A stretch of DNA of 64,000 bases from NCBI RefSeq assembly GCF_024166365.1, contig NC_064826.1, forward strand, positions 63,877,001 through 63,941,000. Direction: 5' to 3'. The notes beneath the pieces were generated by a model, which searched no databases, was not told the origin of the DNA, and saw only the letters and a program-made list of their open reading frames with translations. The stretch comes from Elephas maximus indicus (Eukaryota > Chordata > Mammalia > Proboscidea > Elephantidae). Positions 9,050 through 21,029 of the stretch are shown here, piece after piece. Made by a program: the position numbers and the translations under genes. Position 1 is the first letter of the stretch. Each line of letters starts with the position of its first letter.

Positions 9050-12000
9050 TGTGTCTGTCAGTTTGTCCTATTGTGGGAGTTTACATGTTGCTGTGATGTT
9101 GGAAGCTATGCCACTGGTATTCAAATGCTAACAGGGTCACCCATGGTGGACAGGTTTCAGCTGACCTTCCAGACTAAGACAGACTAGGAAGAAAGGAGCT
9201 GGCAGTCTAGTTCTAAAAAAAATTAGCCAGTGAAAACCTTATAAATAGCAGCGGACCATTGTCTGATATAGTGCCAGAAGAGGAGCTCCTTACGTTGGAA
9301 GGCACTCAAAATATGACTGGGGAAAAGCTGCCTCCTCAAAGTTGAGTTGATCTTAATGGTTTGGATGGAGTCAAGCTTTCAGGACCTTCATTTGCTGAGA
9401 TGGCAAGGCTCAAAATGAGAAGAAACAGCTGCAAACATCCAGCAATAATAGGAACGTGGAATGTACGAAGTATGACTCTAGCAAAATTGGAAATAGTCAA
9501 AATGAAATGGAACGTATAAAAATCGATATCCTAGGCACTAGTGAGCTGTAGTGGATTGGTATTGGCCATTTTAAATAAATCATATGGTCTACTATGCCGG
9601 GAATGACAACTTGAAGAGTAACGGCTTTGCATTCATTATAAAAAAAAAAATTCCAAGATCTACCCTGAAGTAGAACACTATCAGTGACAGAACAATATCC
9701 ATACTCCTACAAGGAAGACCAGCTAATATGATTATTATTCAAATTTGTGCACCAACCACTAAGGCCAAGAAAAGACCAAAATGGATGTCAGAAAAGACCC
9801 TGAAATTTGCACTTTAACATCCAGTAGCTAAAGCAAACAGAAGATTTCAAAGGATGGCTTAGAAGACAAAGAAAAATATTATAATAACATGTGCAAATAC
9901 TTGAAGTTAGAAAACCAAAAGGGACGAACACGCTTGGCACTTCTGAAGCTGAAAGAACTGAAGAAAAAATCAAGCTTCGAGTTGCAATAATGAAGGATTT
10001 TGTGTGCAAAATACTGACCAACACAGGAAGCATTAAAAAAAGATGGAAGGAATACACAGAATCACTGTACCAAAAAGAACAGGTCGAAGTTCAGTCATTT
10101 CAGGAGGCAGCATATGATCAAGAACAGATGACACAGAAGTCCAAGTTTCACTGAAGACAGTGGTGAAAAACACGGCTCCCCCAATCGATGGTATACCAAC
10201 TGAGATGTTTCAACAAATGGATGCAGCACTGGAAGTGCTCACTTGTCTATGCTAAGAAATTTGGAAGACAGCTACCTGGCCAACCAGCTTAAAGAGATCC
10301 ATATTTATGCCTATTCCAAAGAAAGGTGATCCAATAAGGAATGAATAAATTATCGAACAATATCATTAATATCACACACAAGTAAATTTTTGCTGAAGAT
10401 CGTTTAAAAGAGGTCGTAGCGGTACATTGACAGGGAACCACCAGAAATTCAAGCTGGTTTCAGAAGAGGGTGTGGAACAAAGGATATCATTCCTGATGTC
10501 AGATTGATCCTGACTGAGTGCAGAGAGTACCAGAAAGGTGTTTAATTATGTTTTCTTGACTATGAAAAGACGTTTGACTGTGTGGATCATAACAAATTAT
10601 GGATCACTCTGAAGAATGGTGTCTTAGTTATCTAGTGCTACTATAACAGAAATACCACAAGTGGGTGGCTTGACAAAGAAAAGTTTATTCTCTAACAGTC
10701 CAGTAGGCTAGAAGTCTGAATTCAGGGTGACAGGTCCAGGGGAAGGCTTTCTGTCTGTCAGCTCTGGAGAAAGGTCCTTGTTATCACTCTTCCCTTGGTT
10801 TGGGAGCATCTCAGCACAGGAACCTCAGGTCCAAAGGACACGTTTTGTTCCTGGCACTGTTTTCTTGGTGGTAGGAGGTCCCCACTCTCTACTTGCTTCC
10901 CTTCCCTTTTATCTCTTGTAAGATAAAAGGTGGTGCAGGCCACACCCCAGGGAAACTCCTTTTGTATTAGATCAGGGATGTGACCTTAGTAGGGGTGTTA
11001 TAATCCCACCCTAATCCTCTTTACCCTAAAATTACAATCACAAAATGGAGGACAACCACACAATACTGGGAATTATGGCCCAGTCAAATTAATACACCCA
11101 TTTTGGGGGAGACATAATTCAATCCATGACAAACGGGAATTTCAGAACATTTAATTGTGCTCATGAGGAACCTGTACATAGATCGAGGCAGTTGTTCTAA
11201 CAGAAAAAGGGGATACTGCGTGGTTTAAAGTCAGGAAAATTGTGCATCAGGGTTGTATGCTTTCACCAGATTTATTTTATCTGTCTCCTGAGCAAATAAT
11301 TCGAGAAGGTGGACTATATGAAGAAAAATGGGGCACCAGGATTGGAGGAAGACTTATCAACAACCTGCAATATGCAAATGACACAACCTTGCTTGCTAAA
11401 AGTGAAAAGGACTTGAAGCACTTATTGGTGAAGATCAAAGACTACAGGCCTCAGTACGGATTACACCTCAACATAAAGAAGACAAAAATCCTCAAAACTG
11501 GAGAAAACAAAAATCCTCACAACTGGACCAAGAAGCAGCATCATGATAAATGGAGAAAAGATTGAAGCTGTTACAGATTTCGTTTTACTTGGCTCCACAA
11601 TCAACACCCACAGAAGCAGCAGCCGAGAAATCAACTGATGCATTGGATAAATCTGCTGCAAAAGACCTCTTTCAAGTGTTAAAAAGCAAAGACGTCAGTT
11701 TGAGGACTATGGTGTGCCTGATCCAAGCCAGGGTGTTTTCAGTCACCTCACATGCATGCGAAAGCTGGGCAATGAATAAGGAAGACTGAAGAATTGATGT
11801 TTTTGAATTATGATGTTGACTAAGAATATTGAAAATACCATGGACTCCCCAAAAGAATGAACAAATCCATCTTGGAAGAAGTACAGCCAGAATGCCCCTT
11901 AGAAGCGAGGATGGTAAGACTCCATGTCATATACTTTGGACATCTTATGAGGAGGGACCAGTCCCTGGAGAAGGACATCATGCTTGGTAAAGTAGAGGGT

Positions 12001-12171
12001 CAGTGAAAAAGAGGAAGACTGTCAAGGAGATGGATTGACACAATGGCTGCAACGATGGGCTCAAGCAAAGCAATGATCGTGAGGATGGCACAAGACTGGG
12101 CCATATTTTGCTCTGTTGTACATAAGGTCACTATGAGATGGGACTGACTCAGTGGCACCTAACAACAACAA
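9050..12171 (+). mobile_element. RTE (BovB-clade) LINE with preserved 5' end, internally deleted, split by a MaLR LTR
   Basis: The 5' end 'tgtctgtcagtttgtcctat' is shared with the copy at 28236, so this copy reaches the element's start. The 5' UTR runs to about 9400. The endonuclease N-terminus follows ('GTWNVRSM' near 9455-9480). At about 9765 the sequence jumps from the endonuclease ('caccaaccactaaggccaag') to the basic linker ('aaaagaccaaaatggatgtc'), skipping roughly 550-600 bases relative to the copy at 5337. The RT region follows and shows 'CVDH' near 10580 and 'IGGRLINNLQYANDTTLLAK' at about 11340-11400. The catalytic YADD reads YAND, and frames are broken. Pieces of the C-terminal domain (11745-12120) and the tail 'cacctaacaacaaca' end it at 12171. 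A reverse-oriented MaLR LTR with 5-bp TSD sits at 10620-11131. Confidence 0.9.
10620..11131 (-). mobile_element. Solo LTR, MaLR group, afrotherian type, inside RTE
   Basis: On the plus strand it reads TGTCTTAGTTATCTAG ... AATCCATGACA, the reverse complement of the family seen at 7619-8081. Length about 512. Flanked by 5-bp repeats AATGG (10615-10619) and AACGG (11132-11136); the interrupted RTE sentence 'gaagaatgg/gaatttcag' continues across it. A solo LTR fossil that looks essentially whole as an LTR, with no internal genes. Confidence 0.87.
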
Positions 12172-12844
12172 TGATTATTTCTCTATATTTTTAATATCAT
12201 TGCCAAAAAATCTGATTAGGCTAATCGCAAACTCGTATGTCTCGTAAATACGAAGTTGAGCCAAAATGGCTGCTGAATAGGGTATCTGGCTGGGTTCTTT
12301 GTAATAGATTTTTGCTCTAATGCTTTTTCTAACAATGGTTTTCTTACCTTTAGCCATAAAATGCAACCCAAATTTTTCTCCTCCCCCCCCCCCTTTTCAG
12401 ATACTTAGGGTAAAGATATAAAGAAGATAAAATCTGTGATTAAGAAAAAAGGTGGAATTGGAAAAATAGGCACAGTATTATTCCTACTGGTATCATTTGT
12501 GAAACGCCTTAAAGTGAAATCAGAGGGCTGTTTTGACTACTTCATATATAATTCATGCCATTTTTTTTTTTTATAGTTTCTACAGGAAAATTCCCCTTTT
12601 CAAATAAACTATTTTTCATCTGTTCTTGATTGCAGATTACTGATAAAGAGATCACCTGTTTACTAACCAGTGAGAAGAAGAAAGATGTTTTCCTGCTCAT
12701 TATATGTTCAACATCCTGGGAAAATTGGATTCTTGGAGATGAATAAACAAATCAAGAGATAAGCCTAACAGTATAATAGTGACTTCTATTTGTATACTGT
12801 TCTGATGTTTTCTAAAAAAAAAAAAAAAAATTTTTTTTTTTTTA
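12172..12844. other. No recognised feature; contains C11 and A17/T13 runs
   Basis: No repeat family recognised. A C run lies at 12383-12393 and a 17-A run joined to a 13-T run at 12814-12843, a perfect A/T palindrome likely made by two tails or by slippage. Confidence 0.5.
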
Positions 12845-12980
12845 TTTCATTTGGTCATAAAAGGTAGACACAATAAGTATTATACTCCCACGACTTATTT
12901 TTACCCTATAGATGAGAGAATTAAGCCCCAGAGGCAAAGACATATTTCCAAGGCCATACATCTAGTCAGCACTTAATCCG
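12845..12980 (-). repeat. MIR SINE, antisense
   Basis: Shows antisense MIR motifs 'accctatagatgagagaatta', 'agccccagaggcaaag', 'ccaaggccatacatctagtc'. Diverged but collinear. Confidence 0.62.
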
Positions 12981-13974
12981 TACTATACAGTATTTTAACT
13001 CTGTATAGTAAAAAAAAATTTTTTTTTATAGTAAAATAGCTCAGTTGGCATGATTTTTTTTTTTTTTTTAAATATACCTTTTCCTTAAACAGAAATTTTA
13101 TTCAAAATGTTGTTTGTATGTGCTTCTTCCAATCTGGTGAGACAATCCATTTCTTCCATCTCAACAGTGTCTTTAAGCCAAAAAAAAAAGGAGAGGAGCC
13201 TCTAGCTTAATGGGGGAGGCTGCCTTGTACAACCGATACGGAAGGAATTGCCTTGGACCTTTAGCTTAGACAATGTTGCTCTTTCACTGTATTGAGTATC
13301 TCCAGACATCTTGGAGTACATACCGTTGGAGTGTGTACCCTCTACTGTGTCCTGTGTTCTTTCCATTCTACTGTAATCAAAGTGACCATCTTCTCAGCCA
13401 TTTCTTTCCAGCAGCTTTTCCTATTATCATAATCATTCAAAGAGGCTGCTTCTTCTACACATCTTCCCTCCTGAACAGGCTCCCCAGTGCCATGTCTTGA
13501 CCACATCTTTACTGCCTTCATTTGTTAATTTTTGCAGTTCACGCTGCTTGCTTTTGCCATCCTCTCTCCTAGGACACAGTCCTGTGCTAACCTTGCTTCT
13601 TCTTTGATGACATCAACACTTGGCTCAAAGACCTCAACTTCATCCTTCCCATAAACCCCTGCCAACTTTGAGGTCTAAGATAACTACTCTTTTCCCACTT
13701 CAACCTTAGAATTTCTCAATTTCCTTAACTCAAGTGATTGCAATACCAGTTTTGTGCATCCCACCATTCCATTATATTGTGTTATTTTAAAAATATACTG
13801 AAATACTAGCATTTTTGTTGGTATAATAATGTTTTGGAGTATTAATACCTTCTATCTTGAGATATGCCCAGAGAGCATTAATATTTTGAATAAAACAGCT
13901 GTGCATTTTTAAATGCAGAACTACTGTATGGGGTCAAAAGTCAAGATTATTGGTCTTGGGGTGTTGTATGAATA
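12981..13974. other. Unassigned, partly pyrimidine-rich sequence
   Basis: Contains a small perfect hairpin ACTATACAG (12982-12990) with CTGTATAGT (13001-13009) followed by A9T9. Between 13330 and 13780 it is C/T-rich and could be decayed LINE sequence, but I could not align it to L2 with confidence. Confidence 0.4.
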
Positions 13975-14115
13975 GAAGGAAAAATGAAGGGGGCTTTTGG
14001 GATGCTAGTAATGTTCTGGTGTTGGGTGGGGTCCTAGTTATGCAGGTGTGGTCTCTGTGAAAATTCTTTGAGCTGTGCATTCTTATATGTACACTTTTTG
14101 CTCTTGTTTACAAAG
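13975..14115 (+). repeat. L1 LINE 3' end, old (L1M type)
   Basis: Shows the conserved L1 3' UTR sentence 'ggatgctagtaatgttctgg', 'ggtcctagttatgcaggtgtg', 'gtgaaaattctttgagctgtgcattcttat', 'gtacactttttg'. Plus orientation, without a clear poly(A) tail. Confidence 0.62.
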
Positions 14116-15399
14116 TATTGTGACCTCATTCCTCTACTTTTAGCCATCGAAAAGATATTATTGTTGTTTTAAATCTGATTTCCAGTGTGACTCGTGCTTT
14201 GAGCACCTTTTCTTGTGTTGTTGTCATTTGCAGTTCCCTCAAAGCCAGTTTGTCAGTTTGCTCCTCACTTCCTGGGATCCATGATAGAATATTCTTAAGA
14301 ATTGTGGGTAGTGGGATGGTAGAGGGAGTAGTAGAGTGTGTGATAGGAACTATGTGAGTAGAAGGAGTAATGGGGGTGGGAGGTCATTCCCTTGTCTAAT
14401 TCCCAGCCCATCTCTGTAGGCTGATTACTGATGCGCCTCACTCTCCTCCCCTTCTTTGTCTAAGCCTGATAAATTGTCAGGGGTCCTCTGCTTCTCTTGG
14501 ATGATTTATTTAAACCAGGACTTTTTTTTCTGAATCACCTGATCCAGAAGGTCAAATTTGCTTTAGATCTTGACCCTGACCCTCTTTCAGGGAAAGCAGC
14601 ACCTCAGGTAGAATGTAGGGTATGATGACAACCACCTCGTGCTTTAAGATAAAGTATCAACTTTTCAGCTTTATACAAATATCAAGATACCAGTATTGCC
14701 CTTTTGCTCCCGTATTGCAGTCAGAATTTAGTTTCCATTATCTTCACATCCTCTTTAACTCTACCATTTATAGCTTATCTTTACCTAAAATTCTTCCATC
14801 TTCAAAATCCCAAACTTCTGAATCTTCTAGCCCTCCAATCTCTCCCTCTCTCTCTTATATAAATCCTGTTGTTTGTCTACCTCCTCCTCTCTATTCCCTC
14901 TGTGTCTCCCAATTCTCCTCCACATTTTTCTCTGCTTCTATCTAGCCTGGATCAGGTGGTCAGTCATTTTAACATCACAGATGTATTATTCCAATGTCAG
15001 ATAATTCCACACTGTCCTTCGAGATTTGGTAAAATTTACTCAGCTTGCCTGTTCCTTTTTTTTTTTTTTTTTTGCCTGTTCCTTATCCTGTGGGATGTCT
15101 AAGCCTATTTATGTGAATTTCCAGGACTTACTCTCTCCAAGTCACTTGTGGTTCTGAATTCCTTTCCAACTTATCCTTCCAGCCCACTCACATCTCACCC
15201 TCTGCCACTATTCTTTTCTGTCTTTTATGTCATTTCCCCAAAGCCACTCTCACAAGGCATTTCTGTATGTAGCAAACATTATTCAAGCCTTGAGTGGAGA
15301 GAGGTTTACAAGGTAAAAGAGGAAATGACTTCAAATTAAGTATGAGATACTTCTGTCTATGTTAGTCTCTCAACCATCTTTCTTTTTAGCCCATGGGAT
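14116..15399. other. Unassigned, C/T-rich in its second half
   Basis: No element recognised from 14116 to about 14700. From 14700 the plus strand becomes pyrimidine-rich, as in L2 coding sequence, and may be the decayed upstream part of the L2 at 15400-17065. Open frames at 14622-14945 and 14869-15102 are compositional and are not called as genes. Confidence 0.4.
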
Positions 15400-15641
15400 T
15401 GATTCCTTCTCCAATTCTTCCCTCTCCTTGTCTTTCTCTATTTCACCTTCCAACTTCAGTTAGTTTCTGATGAAAACAGTTCAACTATGGCTTTGCTCCT
15501 CTTCTCTTAGGGTCTTACCTTTCATTGCACCTCTTCTCATCTAAACTGCTTTCAAGGAATTTTTCTACAGATACCTCCTTCCTAATATAAACTCTTGTGT
15601 TATTCTTTAAAATAATTTCCCCCCTCTGTTATACTTGGTGA

Positions 15642-15824
15642 GGAGTCCTGGTGGCATTGTGGTTAAGTGCTTGCCTGTTAACCAAAAGGTCGACGGTTTG
15701 AGCCCACCACTCACTACATGAGAGAAGGATGTGGCAGTCTGCTTCCATAAAGATTATAGCCTCAGAAACTGCATGGGACAGTTCTGTTCTATACAGTTGC
15801 TGGGAGTTGATGGCAATAGGTTTG
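15642..15824 (+). repeat. AfroSINE, long subtype, with probable 11-bp TSD
   Basis: Head GGAGTCCTGGTGGCATTGTGG, tRNA-like region, the internal 'ggatgtggcagtctgcttcc' block of the long subtype, and the 3' end 'gggagttgatggcaatagg'. TGTTATACTTG (15627-15637) and TGTTATGCATG (15829-15839) form an imperfect TSD (9 of 11). Confidence 0.88.
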
Positions 15825-16668
15825 CTAATGTTATGCATGATAATATTGTAAGGCACCCATCACCTATTATTTATAAATTTCTTTCAGGAGCTGCATCTAT
15901 TTTTCTTTTTTCTTTTAAGAAGCAGAGGTAAAGCAAAGTGCTTGAAAATACAACATTAGTACTTTCATCTATAATTAAATCTTTGCCTGCAAGCCTGAGT
16001 TAATGCATTTTCCCCTCAGAGTTGGGTTCTTTTACTTCTCACTTTTACCTCTCCTTTACTTCTCTGTAGAATTCTCTGCTACATCAGCAACAAAATTCCT
16101 CTATTCTCTTCAAGAGTCCAGCCTCCCTTCAGCCTACCATATTGTTGGCAAATGTCCTACCCTCTATTCAGTAAAAAGTTTGAGAATATCAGACTGTACA
16201 TTCCCCTAATTTTGATCCTTCTTACCTGAGAATATGTCACCTGGTCGTCTTTCTTTTCTTGTTCCCTCTCTTTTCTGATGCAGAATCAAGCATTTTTCAT
16301 TTTAGCTAAGCGTATCTTCTTGAGCTTTTGCATCCCTGGATCTTCTGGAAGTTGAGTCTACAAATGATTCTTTCTCCCTTTGATCTCTTGCTGTCCATTG
16401 GTTTCCTCTTCCCTGACTAAAAATGTGCTTTGTACTCTCTACCCAAATCAATAATAACAGCAACAACTACAATAATAAAGCAAAAGGAGAAACTTGCTCT
16501 TGTTCTTGCTTCCTGCTGGAGCAATACTCTCCCTGCTTCTATTACATTGCTCACTTTTGAGAGCATTGCCTGTTTCATTTGCTTGCTTTCACTCTTGACC
16601 AATTATTCCATCTTTGAAATCTTGCAATCCCCCCTCCATTTTCACTACCACCTTCTTCTCCGCAAATT

Positions 16669-16810
16669 TGTTGTTGTTAGATGCCACCAAGTCAATTCCG
16701 ACTCCTAGTGACTCTCTGTACAACAGAATGAAACAGTGCCCAGTCCTGCATCATTCTCACAATTGTTGTTATGCTTGAGCCCATTGTTGCAGCCACTGTG
16801 TCAATCCATG
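16669..16810 (-). mobile_element. RTE LINE 3'-end fragment, severely 5'-truncated
   Basis: On the plus strand it starts with the reversed (AAC)n tail 'ttgttgttgttagatgccac' and continues with the reverse complement of the RTE 3' end ('gtacaacagaatgaaacagtgcc', 'attgttgcagccactgtgtcaatcca'). About 140 bases, covering only the last codons and tail. Inserted in pyrimidine-rich L2 sequence. Confidence 0.88.
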
Positions 16811-17065
16811 ACGTCACAACTGCCAAATTCAGCTCATTTAACTTCTCATTCATTTGGGACCTTCTATATCATTGCAAGTTGCTTTCTTCTCAAAGCTCTT
16901 TTCTCCTTTGACCTCCCAACTTCGCCCCTCCCAGCTTCTCTGCCTCTCTCTGCCTTTTGAAGCTTCTCTATAACTTGTTTGGCTCCAACGTGCAGACTTT
17001 CCAAGACTTCTGTCCTTCACGGTTTCCTCTTCGCCCCTCTCCATGGACAATCTCATCACCAACCA

Positions 17066-19549
17066 AAAATACTTGTCACCTTTCATGAACTTTCAATGGT
17101 TTTATTTTGCTTGCTGTTGTAAAGACAGACTACTCGGTTTGGCTTCAAGGTTCCACACCACATATTTAGAAAATACCATGTCAGTTTTTTTCCCCATTGT
17201 TTTTCTGTATGTATCTCTTCAGGGACAGCTGGCTGGCACATAAGTAAGACCCAAGCTTTTCTGCCTTCCAAATATTGCATACGCCGTTTACTCTGTGTGG
17301 AACCCTCTATTCTAGCCACTGTCAAGGTGACTGCAAAATTAGAACACAGATTATGCAAGGGCAACTTCTTCTGTATTATTCAAATAAGGAACTTGGCTGG
17401 CCTTTCTTAGTATATTATTGCTAAACAAGAAGTCACTTAATTTAGTTTTCTCTCTAAACTATTACACAATTTTACAGAAGAGGAAAAAAGTATAACTTTC
17501 ATTCTACTTATGTGTCACATGATGTTCAAAATCAATTTTATTCTTTTTTGGATTAAGGATATTAACAATTTAAATATGACCTCTGCATTTTTGTTTAATA
17601 AGAAAGGTAAAACAGCAACAGAATAAAGTACCTCAATTTTTTTTTCCCCTAGCTATTTAAATTGCACATTTTAGATGTGTGCTAAAGCACTGGACTCTGA
17701 ATTATAGGGGAGGTTGTGGGTGGTATACTGCTCCTGCCTGTGTCAGTGAAAGCATGATCATACTGTTGACTGGTTTGGCTTAGACAGTAGGAAACATCTG
17801 GTATTTTCCTGATATTTATCAAGACAAAACTTTGTTTCCTTTAAAAACAGTTTTACATGAACAATGCACTACATAATAGCAGAGGAATTTTATAACACAA
17901 GTATAGACAACAGGAGCAGAACTATTTAAGACAGAAGTTATTTTCAACATTGTTAATTAACAAGTTATACTGTGGAAAGATATCAATGTTTATCTTCTTA
18001 ATAAAGTCTAATAAAATGATGGACCCTTTGATTTCTTTTTCCCCTACAGATAATTTCTAACTCCACCTTATATTGATGCACTGAAGCAAATGAAGAGAGG
18101 AAAATTGTGTGTGTTTTCTGAAACCATATTGGAAATAGGAGAGCACTATGGAAATAGAAAAGCTATAAGAGATTCTGCAGTAAATAGGAAACAAATCATA
18201 TTGGATAAACCAGAATTTTAAGTGTTAAGAAATAAGTTTCATGAAAGAGAACTCAACTTCTTCGAGAGAAAACAGAGGATAACCTGAAATGGAGTAAAGA
18301 ATAGATTCCTAGTGGAATAGACTCAATATATTCAGAGTTGATTTGGGTTCAGCCTGAAGAAAAACATCCCATTGTACCTTTCTTTTTTCCCCTACTTTAG
18401 AAAAGTGGGGACAAGTCTCCATAGTCACATTTGTATGAAAGTGTTTAGCTCAGGCCTTCCTCGGTATGAAGAACTCAAAGGGAACTCCATTGCTGGAAAT
18501 AATAAGTGGTGGAGTTTTGGGGTAATTTGGATATAGAAATAAACTATGTAAAACTAGACTGCACATGGTGGCCAAAGTGTTAGAGAAAGGCCGTGTGGTG
18601 GTGGGGGGAGGCAATAGAGATGTATTGTAGAGTAATGTTACTTTGTGGGAAGATCATGCCCTGCTGCCCCCAACCCCCACTCCACCTTCCTCCCAGGTCT
18701 ACTGACCAACATTAGTGTCACTATAGAAGGTGTTCTGACATAGCGACCCCACCTGCCCTGCCTCATCTGTTGAGTGTTCTCTATGAATAGTGCTACCATT
18801 GCTCTGTTCCCTGCCCATCTTCCTCTCCAACCTTCATCCACTAAAAAGAGTACATTTTGAAAGCTTGATAATCCACTGTAGAGTGCTTCTTTCTGCTGAA
18901 AAGGGTATCAGAAAACCATCTGGAACAGTGATGCAAATTGTTAATATAAAGTTCAAATGTGTTTACAAGCCTGTCCAGATGAATGAACAAGAAATCTGAA
19001 AAAAGATTAGAAAAACCAGTGGAGTCTGATTTTCCTGCTTTTAGGTTTAAAACCCCAGTGCCAAAGTCCAAATCTTTCAGTCTCAGACTCTTAGAGTGGT
19101 TTTGTCTGACTTTTCTACTTTTATATAGACCTGTGAAGAATATCTAAATGCTGCCTTGCTTCTGATCTGTGTATCAGAAAATTGGACTAAATAATTTATA
19201 GTTATGGTTCCAGAGTTAGCAAATATAACCCTTCTCTATGCTTTTTTTCTAAAGCAGACATTGCTAATGAATCACAGGATGCTTTCCTGCTGAGCTAGAA
19301 TGGGGCCTCACAGTCCTTTCCTATTCCACTGTGAATTCACTAATCAATGGAAGCTGACGTGACAGATTAAACCTATTTGCTTTCCCAGGTTTAGACTTTT
19401 CTAAATATAATAAACACAACAATCATTTGAGCGAAACTTATTATCATTAATCACTTTCCAAAAGGAATGCTAAAAAAAAACTATATTGACAGCCTCTCCT
19501 TTCTAGCCCATTCATAGCCATTTCAGGAGAGGGATATCTGTCTGTGATC
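17066..19549. other. No recognised feature (about 2.5 kb)
   Basis: I recognise no repeat family, exon or RNA gene here. Sequence is AT-rich with short unrelated open frames on both strands. It could be unique or conserved non-coding sequence. Confidence 0.5.
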
Positions 19550-20635
19550 TGATTCCTTTCTTATCGTTTCTTCTCCAACAGTGTCCTAAAATGTTATCTC
19601 ATCCGTTCGGAATAGACTTCTGAGTGCATCATTCTCAGATCCTCACAACTGATCTATTTTCAACCATTATGTTATCTTCTGCTTCTAAGGCAAGGTGCCC
19701 TTCCTTTTTTCTATGATTACCTTTCCCTGTTCCTTTAATTCCTTTAGTTTCTGTTTCTCACCTAGTCACTTTTTTATCATATCATACTTTCAAGTTTCCC
19801 TCAGCATTAAATAAGCAAGCAAAACACAATCTTCCCCCTCCATGCCCTCTACCCTTCATCAACTCTTCACCAACCTCCCCCCACCCTCCTTAAGCTAGCA
19901 ATTTATCACATTTTATTCCTTTAACTACCACATTTCTTAAAAGACAGGGCTATTTTCATCCTTTGTAGGGACTAAAGACCCTTCAGAATTTACCAAATAA
20001 TTTCATCACCGCTCGACCCTTAACCTCTCAAAGCATTCTTGAACTGCTTCATTTCCTTGGCTTATCTGGCTCTGCGTGTATTACATTTCTTCTTTTGTTG
20101 TTTCCTTCCTTAGTATTGTTTGCACTCCCTAAGATCTTGATCTTGACCTTTTTCTCTTCTCTATATCCTTCTCTTTGGAAAACTCCTAGACTGGGAATTT
20201 TAGCTATCACTTTTTAACTATGATTTCCAAATTAATATGCACACTCCAGACTTCTAAGTTCTTCCATATTTGCAGCTCCCATTCTGAACATTAAAGGGTG
20301 GCTCTCCTTTTCCAATCACTTTTAACATTAAGGATACTTTTTAGATTGAACTATCATCTGCTGCAAATCTTGTAGCTCACATTTAGTTGTCTTTCGTTAT
20401 ATTTTCTGTGGCCCTTTCTTCCTTCCAATTCTCATTGCCATCTTGATTAAAATTTTTATCACCCCAAAATAGAAAGCAGAAGGTAGTTATACCTGACATT
20501 GTGTTCTAGCTGCCATAGCCTCTCTCTATAAAGACATCTTGCACGGGACCCCAGGCGAGGGGGTTTGTCACCTTAAATTGCTGTTTTGATAGCACAACTC
20601 CCTTGTTGAAAACAATCCAGGGATTTCTATTGAGG

Positions 20636-20741
20636 GAAGGTGGGAGAAAGATGTGACAGTCTGCTTCTGTAGAGATTTACACCCTTAGAAGCCCTATGGG
20701 GTCTCTGAGTCAGAATCGACTTGACAGCAGTAGATTTTGGG
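20636..20741 (+). repeat. AfroSINE partial copy, head missing
   Basis: Starts in the long-subtype internal block ('gggagaaagatgtgacagtctgcttc'), then the core 'ttagaagccctatgggg' and 3' end 'gagtcagaatcgacttgacagcagtag'. The tRNA-like head is absent and the core has lost the 'cagttctactctgtcc' segment. Confidence 0.8.
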
Positions 20742-20796
20742 TATTGAGTAGAGACTGAGCTCCTTATCTGTTATCCAATTCCTTCATGAGCCAAGC

Positions 20797-20799
<3 letters not shown>

Positions 20800-20830
<31 letters not shown>
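20800..20830 (+). repeat. 31-base poly(A) run
   Basis: Uninterrupted A run inside the L2 copy. No element body recognised immediately upstream, so it could be a tail relic or slippage product. Confidence 0.9.
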
Positions 20831-20832
<2 letters not shown>

Positions 20833-21029
20833 AGTGCCTGTACCTTTAAAGCTTGTGCTTGTGTCAAGCAGATATTGACTTCCTGATTCCAAAATTTGCC
20901 TTGATCTTTTTTTCTTAAGAATTTGTGCCTTTATTTTGCCACTTTCAATAACTGCAATAATTTCCTCTACTTATACATTTTACCTTTTAAAATTCTATTC
21001 AAACTTTAACACCCAAATCAAACAATAAC

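Larger units (their letters stand above)
15400..17065 (+). repeat. L2 LINE ORF2 fragments, sense, interrupted by an AfroSINE and an RTE tail
   Basis: L2 ORF2 is C/T-rich on its sense strand. Matches include 15520-15580 ('cattgcacctcttctcatc' then 'aaactgctttcaaggaatttttctac'), 16575-16660 ('caatcccccctccattttcactaccaccttcttctcc', corresponding to L2 'CNSPLHFHYHLLL'), and after the RTE insertion 16845-17060 ('cattgcaagttgctttcttctcaaagctc' and 'cttcgcccctctccatggacaatctcatcac'). The stretch 15825-16470 between them is only C/T-rich and unaligned. An AfroSINE (15642) and an RTE 3' fragment (16669) inserted later. Edges are approximate. Confidence 0.5.
19550..21028 (+). repeat. L2 LINE ORF2, sense, about 1.4 kb, interrupted
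   Basis: The order of L2 motifs is kept: 'aagatcttgatcttgacctttttctcttctctatatccttc' (L2 'GPLLFSLY'), 'actatgatttccaaattaatatgcacac' (the 'ADDSQIYI' region), 'ttgttgaaaacaatccagg' and, after the AfroSINE, 'gagctccttatctgttatccaattccttcatgagcc' and 'tcaaactttaacacccaaatc'. Strongly mutated. An AfroSINE fragment (20636-20741) and a 31-A run (20800-20830) lie within it. A second L2 in opposite orientation abuts it at 21030. Confidence 0.62.

Noticed and set aside
12172-12210. Possible continuation of the LTR fragment at 8863-9045 on the far side of the RTE copy
   Set aside because: Only a short 'atttctct' similarity is present and the expected LTR end is absent. A simple RTE-in-LTR insertion is not supported.
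14622-15339. Overlapping plus-strand open frames rich in Ser, Pro and Phe
   Set aside because: The region is C/T-rich, as expected for decayed L2-like sequence. No domain, start context or splice signals are visible.
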